NCBI GenBank assembly: GCA_014825775.1
Contig: MVAQ01000141.1
Coordinates: 1 to 55,839 of the forward strand
Length of the DNA stretch: 55,839 nt
Direction of reading: 5' to 3'
Source: Krasilnikovozyma curviuscula
Lineage: Eukaryota > Basidiomycota > Tremellomycetes > Cystofilobasidiales > Mrakiaceae
A model generated the notes under the pieces. The model was not told the DNA's origin. It did not search any database and saw nothing but the letters and a program-made list of their open reading frames with translations. The translations under genes were made by a program, and so were the position numbers. Below are positions 47,942 through 55,839 of this stretch, in pieces; the first letter of the stretch is position 1; every line of letters starts with the position of its first letter.

Positions 47942-50216
47942 TCAAGATGATGCTTTAGCCAAAGCTTCTTCGTCCTTCTTCGCCTGCAGAGCAGCAAGTG
48001 CGGCTCCGACACCACTTCCATCCTACAGAATATCACAAAGAAGCGCGTCAGGGAACTTTTCTCGCTTTTAAACGTCGAAACAATAGTATTGTTTACCTTC
48101 GCCAGCCCAATTCTGACCATGTCAGCCTTTTCTTTACCCAGAAGAACTTCCAGCGATCTCTGGACGTTGTCTCTGAAGTGAGGATACAATTCGGCAACAC
48201 TGATCAAGAGCGAAAAGGGATCCGTTAGTACAAAATAAAAAGATAGTTAGCACAGCTGCATCTCACCTTCCATCAACTCCAATATCAATATGTCCCACTG
48301 AATCTGTCGGCGTCTCGTCGGCAGTCATGAGCAGAACCGCTGAGATGGCGCAAGCCGACAACTGAGCAGCCCTCTTTCCTACCGCCTGGACGCACCAGTG
48401 GACTACAGCAATGTCACTAGAGGTAATCAGCTCTTCTGAGAATCCAAGATCCGTCTGCAAGACTTTCTTGACATCTTCTTCTGATGAAGCGGCTTCGATG
48501 GCGGACATGAGTGCCGTATCAAGGCCGTAGTGAGTGTTAAGCTGCTTCGTGGAGTAACCCTGGAAGATGATGGAGGAGTCGACAAAGTGTAACAACATGT
48601 TCCGCGTAATTTCGCCCAAGTCTAAAAGCAGATGGGGCGTAAGTCAGCTGATGTGCGAGAAGTCGCAGAAGCAAGCCTGCAATCTATCACACTCACACAT
48701 TCCAGATATCATCTTTTCAAATGCCTGCTTTCGCCTGTGCAACAATAAAAACAAAGTACGGAGGGCCTCAAAATCTTACGTGTGGGGTCGCGCGAAAAAG
48801 AAAAAAAATCAAAAGATTAAATACCACTTACGGGTTGATGCTCTCCCTGTCCAGCTTATTATCAAAAAGAGTGACGGGAAGAACATGTCGGCCATTATCC
48901 AACGCACCCCACTCAGTATTGATGATCATGTGGCCTGTAGCGCTAGGTGTCTTCAGTGCCGACTGGATGTAGTCGTCTCCTAGTTTCTTGATGCTGGTGA
49001 GGGGGGAGAGGTAAGCGCCGTTAGTTCCAGTTCCGAAGATAGCACCTGAGAGGCAGAAGGATGAGAATATGTCAGCAGGGTAACGTCTCGAGCATGAGAA
49101 GAGAGGGTGAGAGAAATCGAGAGTGTATTAAACTGAGGTTTACCTATCACAGCAGGTCCAGCCTGGTAAGATCTTGAGAGTAGAGTTCCAACAGTGTCAT
49201 TGACAAGGGCGGAACATTTGACATGTATGTGTTTCTTGTCGAACGAGTCCTGGAGAAGCTTGACGACGTCATGTCCAATTGCGTTCTTTGCAGCAAACCC
49301 CTTGGTCCAAGTCAAGATTTTGCCTTTATCAAGTGCTGTTTGTTCGACAGGGAAACTGAAATTGATGCCGAAGTAAAGGGGTTGAGCGTCAGGTTGAAGG
49401 AGACATCAAGAACAGGGGATTATGCAATGTACCTGAAGGTGAAACCAAGATGAAGAGCGGAGGTTGATGAGGTTCCAATGTCTGTTAAGAAAGCATCTAC
49501 TGAGTCTGCAATGTAATCTATTTGTACGAAAAGAAAAGAGGCCAAGAATTCGATGGTCTGTCAGTTTACTGCCATGAGGTCACCTCGCCGCCGGCAGGTA
49601 GCCCAATCGAAAACGAGTCTCACCAAATAATGTCACAGCTTCACCCTCCTTGAGTTCAGTCGAGACTTTGTACTTTTGCTGCTTGATAGTGAACTTGTTC
49701 TGTCCTAGGAGACTGATCTCGCACACTCGACTGAGACACGACAGGTAATGGGAAAAAAGTAAGCATCTCCATACCCATACTCCCACCGATTATCCAATTT
49801 GTTGGCGTGCTTGAGAAAAACGTACAGATTGGTACCTCCCAAGTCCAAAGCCAGGAAAGTTCTATAAGCAAGGGCAGACCCAGACACGATAAAGGAAAAG
49901 GTCAAACGAGCCATTATTTCTTCATTCAAATTGGACCACGCACCCTTCTTCAGTTCCGTCAGGCACACCAGTCACATACGATGGCACCTGGTGGAGAGAA
50001 ATTGGGTTGAGCAGCTATATTTTAGCATAAAGCATAGGAGATCAAGTTAGAGCTGACCATGGCAGTATCCTTTCCGTACGATTCCAACCCCTCAGTCATC
50101 TCCTTCATGAAATACTCAGTGATCTCCTTGAGCTTCGCATTTGTGAGATGGAACTTGTCCTCGAACGAGGTCACTTCTTCTGGGAGTTTCGACCTTGTCT
50201 GGGTAATGGGTGCCAT
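47942..50216 (-). CDS. HXK: Hexokinase
   Basis: Phosphorylates glucose and other hexoses with ATP, the first step of glycolysis. Eleven exons (- strand): 50058-50216, 49944-49987, 49826-49861, 49624-49730, 49433-49517, 49144-49355, 48832-49045, 48697-48734, 48267-48621, 48097-48199, 47942-48022, giving 477 residues, a normal length. Motifs: phosphate 1 LALDLGGTNLRV (~70-80), sugar-binding LGFTFSFPVEQTALDKG...WTKGF, NDTVGTLLSRSY with the catalytic Asp, phosphate 2 GAIFGTGTNGAY, INTEWGAL, and the adenosine-binding IDIGVDGSV. Several exons are tiny (36, 38 and 44 nt). The start at 50216 is the only Met in frame near MAPITQTRSKLPEEV. It is not possible to say whether it is the regulatory or the housekeeping isozyme. 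Confidence 0.95.
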
Positions 50217-51432
50217 GAGTGTTGTTTTGATTCTCAAGTCGAGTGGCAGTCAGGCGCATCCCTCGCGCATTTCACAGCTGAATCTGGCTTTTGCAGCTCC
50301 CGCCGCTGCCGATCTGTCTTCTGGAATTTCTTGACGCTCCAGCTCACTCCCAGATCTCAATTTCAATAGACTCATGTTGTATTTGAGGGAGAGATGTAGC
50401 TATCATTCAGCTTGGTGGGCTCGTTTGCAGCATTCACGAAGCGCCATGGATTGAGAGTGCGCTTTCCCTGGGAGATCGGGCGCATAGAGACTGAAGCACT
50501 TCCAGCATGTCTAAAATATCGAGAGACCATACTTTAGTAATTGAACATTTGATGATTTCGTCTATTCTACCTGTGTGACATGTTGACCACAGGGCGGTCG
50601 CGATTTGCGCTGTGTTGCCGTGTCAGCTCACGAGGGCAGAGAACCCTACCTACTCCTGCTTAATGACACAGTATTGTTGCTAAAAAACGTTTTTGGCTCT
50701 TAATTTCGGTTTCGGAGTAATGGAAATACAGAAAGCAATCTTTGTTTTGATTCCCTTCCTCACAAATGCGATGGTCCGTTGGCTGAAGACCTGAAGGTCA
50801 TTTTCTCCTCATAACAATTATAATGCCCCATTTAAGGGACTCATTGGACTAGAGAAACCCTGGCAGAGTGTTTATTCCGAAGTTTCCTTTCAAAACCATT
50901 GCCGCTTTTCAGAGCTGCAGTATCATTTACAGGTGACTTGTATATCTTTGGATCTCTTGCCCTCTACACCTCTTCTATCAGTGTAAACCTTCTTGGCTCT
51001 AATCTTTCAAGCTTAAAGGGGCGAAAGCATGCGGTGCTTTCTTGTATCGCCTCGGGAGACAGCGATCGCAGTTGCTTCTCGTCCTTATTACCCAGCAACG
51101 CTTGTTTCCCAATCTGATTAATTTCACGAAGCTAGTAATTCTGTGGAGTCTCCCTCCCCTCAAGGCAGCCGTTGTTGTATCTCTTGTTGGCTGCGCCAAC
51201 TGGCAAGGTAGCCTACAAATGCTCACTTTATGCCGCGTTCTCGTTCCTTCACAGTGTTCAAATTCTAAAGATCTTCTTCTCTTCTCGATTCTGATTTCTC
51301 CAGAGCGGTTTGCTATTACTTACTTTATGCTTCCGAAGTTCTGTAAGCGCCACACAAACGGCAATTCGAAGGAGCACGGATTTCCTTCGACAGGTAAAGG
51401 CAACCCGCATCTAGGTCTCTTTACTCAACACG
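50217..51432. promoter_or_regulatory. Long divergent intergenic region between hexokinase and PDX1
   Basis: 1216 bp, the largest gap in the window between two well-defined start codons, so probably the site of extended regulation or long leaders for both glycolytic/pyruvate genes. Open frames at 50899-51518 have no family resemblance and the longest overlaps the PDX1 leader in another frame. No RNA gene is recognised. Confidence 0.4.
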
Positions 51433-52855
51433 ATGGCTGCCAGTATGATGAGAAGCAGGGCTCTGTCGAGTTTGGTAGCTTCAGGGAGCCGTTCTGTCCA
51501 GCGAGGTTTGTTCACTGAAGACAAAAAATGAAGCGTCCGCTTAGAGGCTGACTTTCCCCCTTGGTTTGTGCTCCTTAGCTAGCTTTTCTACCTCGAGATG
51601 CGTGGGAGAGGTCTCGACGTTCAAGATGCCAGCTCTGTGAGTGATTGAAGCTATCACTGTGTCGTGACGGAGCTCATCAAGATCGTGCTGACCCTGTGTG
51701 CCCCACCGATTTCTGTCAGATCTCCTACTATGACTGAAGGCGGTATTGCTCAATGGAAAGTAGCAGAGGGAGACTCCTTCAGTGCTGGAGATATTTTGGT
51801 GGAGATTGAGACAGATAAAGCAACAATGGACGTCGAAGCTCAAGATGATGGAATCGTAGGAAAGATCTTGGTGAGAGCATAATATTGCCTTGACACGGCT
51901 CTGCTATGCTCACTAGATCACTTTCTCCATTCAGAAACCTGATGGTTCAAAGGCTCTCCCCGTTGGAACTCCTATTGCTATTTTGGCTGAAGAAGGTGAT
52001 GACCTCTCGAACCTCTCCGTTCCTGAACAGTCCGACGAGCCAGCTGCACCAAAGGCTGAAGAACCAAAGGCTGAAAATACTAAACAAGAATCTGCTCCAA
52101 CTACTTCTCCTTCCTCATCTCCAGCTGAAAGTCACAGCCACAAAGAAATTAAGCACGACATGCCAATTGCCCCGGGTGTTCAAAGGCTGTGAGTGTTTTG
52201 GTTTTTTTTTCGAGATATTGATCTTTCGCTTCATGCTTAATATCATCTTTTTTCCGCTTCTCAAACGCTCAGGCTCCTCTCCTCCTCCCTATCATCTTCC
52301 GAAATCACCGCCCTCAAAGGAACTGGAAAGAACGGTACCTTGACCAAAGGTGATGTGCTGGTCGCCATGGGCAAAATTAAGAACCCATTCGGAAGTGCGG
52401 AAGCTGAGAAGATGGTCAAGGAAGGTGCTAGAGGCGCTAGTCGATTTGCTGTAAGTCAGAAAAGCGCCGTTGCGTCGGCCATTTCATTCAAGGTAATGAC
52501 TTTCCTTCTTTCCTTTCGACAGCCACCACCAGGTGAACGCAAAACTGCCGGACCAGCTGCCCCTGCGACTCCCCCACCACCACCTTCGGACCCAGCATCG
52601 ATAAGGAAGTTCGTCATGCAAGGTCTCTTGAAGGCCAGTGCTCCAAAGACCATTCCAGGTGAGTTTTCCTTGGCCACTACTGAGAGCGAAATCACATTCT
52701 GATTATGACTTGTTGGTTATGCCTCAATAGCACCAACACCAACCTTTGAAGACATCATTGGCTCGTACGGTCTCTCCCCGAAACCATCACTGAAGGTCCT
52801 CGACGCCATCGCTGTGCCAGTTGTGAAGAAAAATGAGTTTGCTGACTTGTTCTAA
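51433..52855 (+). CDS. PDX1: Pyruvate dehydrogenase complex E3-binding protein (component X)
   Basis: Tethers dihydrolipoamide dehydrogenase (E3) to the E2 core of the mitochondrial pyruvate dehydrogenase complex. Exons: 51433-51505, 51579-51636, 51720-51870, 51935-52188, 52273-52450, 52523-52658, 52731-52855, giving 324 residues. The N-terminus [20 protein letters not shown] is a mitochondrial leader. The lipoyl domain follows: [18 protein letters not shown] and [11 protein letters not shown] with the lipoylated Lys76. After a Glu/Lys/Pro-rich linker comes the peripheral-subunit binding domain, APGVQRLLLSSSLS...[19 protein letters not shown]. The C-terminus is short and lacks the acyltransferase catalytic domain (no HxxxDG motif), which separates component X from E2 itself. 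The second exon (58 nt) completes the leader and lipoyl start. Confidence 0.92.
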
Positions 52856-53705
52856 TCGAGTGTATAAGAATAGTGTTCACAAAATACTCTTCATAGAACA
52901 TTTTCATTCGGTTCAACGATTGTACAAAGAACCGCTTTGAAAGTCACTACAGGGTTTCGAAAGGTCCTACTTCTCACATCAAAGTACCGCAAATGCTACT
53001 GAGACAGCAGCCAAGGTCTTCCGAAACCAATGAAAAGCGTGTAGTATCTTCGCATGCTTCCTCCCGTGATGACGGTGAGAGTAACAACTCTTAAACCCTT
53101 AGGATTCTAATATGAACGCAAGTGACGGCGCGACGTCAGGCAATGTAATGATGGAAGACGCTGGTTCGTCATTCTGTTCTGAAGAAGGGAGACAAAGATA
53201 ATGGCAAGGTCATAATAAATTTGTAGGTGATGGCGCGCGGGTTGACTAGCTTCCTGCTGAAAGCCATTGGGCAGGTTTTGAAAGCACCTCCAGCTGTGCC
53301 TGAACAGGAACTCACATTACATTATACGATCTTTGGAATTTTAACTGAACTGTGCAGCAGCAGTAATCTGCTAAACGTAGGGGTCAGCTTAAGCTGCGCC
53401 TTGAACCTCCGCAAGTGCTCGCTTGCAAGTGATCACTTGTCATCCGGTCGTGGACAAACCAGCATGTCCTCTCAGCCCACAACAGCAAACAAGTTCAGTT
53501 GAGAAAAAAAATTCTGAAGTTTAAACAGGATCGGTGTCGATACTAGGCGGGTCTTGCTTTCGTAGCACGGTGATGAGAGTACAACAAGATGCCATCAACC
53601 GCGAAGACGTAGAACTACAAGCATACAGAAAGCGAAACGATATGGACACAAGCAGCAGGTATTGAAACAGTCTAAAAATAACAGAACATGCAAGTCTAAC
53701 CTAAG
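52856..53705. other. Convergent 3' intergenic region
   Basis: 850 bp between the stops of PDX1 and the F-box-like gene. A plus-strand frame at 53227-53502 has no recognisable family. No tRNA or repeat is seen. Confidence 0.35.
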
Positions 53706-54845
53706 CTAACATTTGATCATCCCAGCCAGGTTGTCGAACAAAACAACGTCGCGCGCCCGCGACTCCTTCGTCCTGTGCAGCTTTCGCACAGCCTTCAACA
53801 ACATATCGTACCCAGTTCTACCATCAGGCTGATTCAATGTGCTCTCAGCCCTCAAGTTCAGCAGCTCTAAATTTGGAGCTCGCTGGAGAAGATGCTCGAT
53901 CTTCCTCTCGTCGGGTTCTTCCGTACGATACTGCTGGAAATACGCGTCCCAGGCCAGAAGAGACAGTTGTTTCAGGGAAGGAAGTGAACTTGTGGGTGAA
54001 GAACAAGAGCTTTGAAAGTGGAACAGATCCTCAAAGTCACTAAATGCAAGCAGAGAGACGTCCTCTGTGTCGGCGAAGAATGTGATGGGGAGTGGGAACT
54101 GCCAGGGCCGAAGGTTGGATTTAAATTTCTTGGGTGAAAATGTCAACCCAAAGAACTGCAAGAACCACGTCGAGAGATGGTGCGGGTTACAGCAAGATGA
54201 AGAGGCGAGATCGAGGGTGACGGTGTGTAGTGATGGGAGAAGATCGACGGGTGCCGACGCTACATGCGACCCAATGGATGTGATTCTGTGTGGAATGCCA
54301 TGTCTTCCGATAGACTGTTGGAACTTCTGATCGAAAGAAATCGAAGTGACCTTTTTTATGAAGGCAAGAGTGCTGGTCAATCAGTCATGCAAACTGCGAA
54401 GAGCTAGGATCAGGATCAGGGAGCCTATACTTACGTATCTCATGTCCTCCAACCTCCTCAGAACAACACCAGTATCCACTGCTATCCACACCTGGCCAGG
54501 AATTACCACTTCGCTCTCGTTATTGCACTGATTCTTCCTCTGACATCTCGCTCTTCCAACCTTATTGCTCTTTAGCTTCGACGCGCTCGGAAGAGTTACT
54601 TCAGCGGTCAGCAGTGTCCTCTCTCTCCAGTTGATAGTCGTGGCTGGAGAGTTGGTGTCAACCAGGAACATGTTGTGGAAGGCAGCGACCGAGTGGAAAT
54701 TCACCGTCGAGTAGAGGAAAGGGCGAGCGATATCATGAAACTCCTTAGACACCGTTAGAAGGAGCGCCGAGGACAAGGATGAAGGCGTTATGCACCGAGA
54801 GAGGATGTCCCTCTTCAGTTCTGTTGGAATTGTTGAATAGGCCAT
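53706..54845 (-). CDS. F-box-like protein
   Basis: Two exons (- strand): 54435-54845 and 53706-54350, 351 residues. The N-terminus TIPTELKRDILSRCI, then VSKEFHDIARPFLYSTVNFHS, matches the F-box-like pattern found in many basidiomycete proteins (P-x-E/I-L...I......A...L..VS...........LY). The rest holds irregular Leu-rich segments (SLHTVTLDL, SLKQLSLLAWD, NLELLNLRAES), consistent with degenerate leucine-rich repeats but not clear enough to assign. Such proteins are usually SCF ubiquitin-ligase adaptors with fast-evolving targets. The start may be the Met at 54845 (chosen because the F-box begins there) or 54989, which adds 48 residues. The intron acceptor ...AAAAAAG| is set by phase and is the least certain join. 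Confidence 0.65.
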
Positions 54846-55839
54846 TGCTCCCGCTGTGCTGAATACACGGCGAAAAACTCGATCGACGGACGGAGGGGTA
54901 AAAAATGTGGATTTATTACTGACGGCGGCGAGGGGTGAGTGGCTGAGGATGTCGGTGGTTGGTAGAAAGCAGTGTTGGGGCTCTCTCACCGCTGTTCTAT
55001 ACTTCTGACTGGGAATAGGATGGTTTTGAAAGCTTGGTGTTGGGCCGTGTTGAGTTGGGGGAACTCAAAAGTTCAACGTTATTCACGCCTGTGAAAAACC
55101 TGGGCTTCTGCAGACGTTGCGGACTGAAACGCAATAATATTTTTTCTTATCGTCGTTGCTGAATTCAGTTATTTGCGGTCGTGGTTGGAACACGAGAAGT
55201 GAATGAGAATGGGATCTTTCCTTCAAGCAGCCGTGGCATGTTCCATATGATGCTATGAAGGAGGTTTTTCGAACAATAGATAAATTTGCCCGCACGAAGA
55301 ATGGACGGACGAGCTCAAATTACCTTCGAGGCGCAAGACTAGCATGAAAAAAGTCCCCTCACACCTTGATCGTCCCTTTGTCATGGTTATGCTTTTGTGT
55401 CGTACCCTTTGGGTAGCCCACGGCCTTTGGGGGGCGACGGAGGGAAGAACGCACCTCGTCTCAACTCTAAAAAGATCTGACGTTGTTGCGGGACCATCCC
55501 TTCTTCGAGCGCAACCAGGCGGGTCCTTTCGCTGATCAAAACAGCGTTTAGAGTCCCTTAGCCGTAGGATTTAGACCGGCATTATAAAACAAGAACGAAG
55601 GTAAAGCACGAGAGAACAATTCAAACTCTTGCGGTAACGCGGGAGGCACCATCAAATTACCCTAAACTCAAAAGTTTCTGTGGGGTAACGGTCCTTTTCT
55701 GCAGGAACTCATCTGCGATACCACCTAGCTACCAGCCATCTCTTTACCACACGCATATTGTCAATGACAGTGTGTAGGAAAGTCAAAAGAGATGGAAGAT
55801 GTCGGCGTTTTTTTTTTTTTTTTTTTTTTTTTTTCAAGA
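54846..55839. other. Right-end region with no recognised gene
   Basis: About 1 kb upstream of the F-box-like gene up to the window edge. No protein family is recognised in any frame. On the plus strand a TATAAAA sequence (55583-55589) lies about 220 bp before a 27-nt T run; what, if anything, is made between them is unknown. Confidence 0.35.
55808..55834 (+). repeat. Homopolymer tract of 27 T
   Basis: Uninterrupted T run five bases from the window edge, by far the longest homopolymer here. It could be a simple repeat, a polymerase III terminator on the plus strand, or the A tail of a retroposed sequence on the minus strand. Confidence 0.95.

Noticed and set aside
51042..51518. 158-codon plus-strand frame
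   Set aside because: It overlaps the PDX1 leader in another frame and lacks any domain pattern.
53020..53140. TGATGAC sequence resembling a box C
   Set aside because: No box D at a suitable distance and no closing stem could be found.

Overview
The window is nuclear DNA from a fungus, most likely an intron-rich basidiomycete yeast (tremellomycete-like). Nearly every gene is cut by many short introns, mostly 40-80 nt, with GTGAGT/GTAAGT donors and CTNAC-type branch sites. Gene spacing is tight on both strands. The fatty-acid synthase continues from the beta-subunit domains into alpha-subunit sequence in one reading frame, an arrangement known from several basidiomycetes. The species is not identifiable from this sequence alone. 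All exon joins below were worked out by hand from splice sites, reading phase and family conservation.

Layout: 1-8379 (-) fatty-acid synthase, running off the left edge; 9375-10804 (-) C2H2-type nuclear/nucleolar-like protein; 10985-12657 (+) NCS6, tRNA 2-thiolation; 12801-16697 (-) DSS1-type mitochondrial RNB exoribonuclease; 17153-18017 (-) AKTIP/FTS-like E2-variant protein; 18513-19648 (+) HAD dehalogenase-like hydrolase; 19721-21741 and 21999-23997 (-) tandem M18 aspartyl aminopeptidases; 24271-27070 (+) NCL1/NSUN2-type m5C methyltransferase; 27125-28264 (-) capping protein beta; 28941-30718 (+) STK16/Env7 kinase; 31024-32712 (+) peroxisomal ATP carrier; 33231-34186 (-) probable GNAT acetyltransferase; 34995-35522 (-) twin CX9C protein; 36012-38086 (-) ZIP metal transporter; 38509-39704 (-) AN1 zinc-finger protein; 40462-42251 (+) seven-helix receptor; 42784-47313 (+) VNX1-like cation/H+ antiporter; 47942-50216 (-) hexokinase; 51433-52855 (+) PDX1, the E3-binding protein of pyruvate dehydrogenase; 53706-54845 (-) F-box-like protein; then 1 kb with no gene recognised, ending in a 27-nt T run.

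Most genes are housekeeping and work separately. Loose themes are carbon and energy metabolism (fatty-acid synthase, hexokinase, PDX1, peroxisomal ATP import), tRNA modification and RNA turnover (NCS6, NCL1-like, DSS1), and metal or cation handling (ZIP, VNX1-like, AN1). No bacterial-type operon, CRISPR array, transposon or convincing tRNA gene was found. The most notable points are the FAS beta/alpha fusion, two GC-AG introns (one in frame, so its retention would keep the protein open), a tandem M18 pair with different intron patterns, a mitochondrial-type leader on the NSUN2-like enzyme, a 14-nt microexon, and three small or fragmented genes visible only after splicing (GNAT, CX9C, AKTIP-like).
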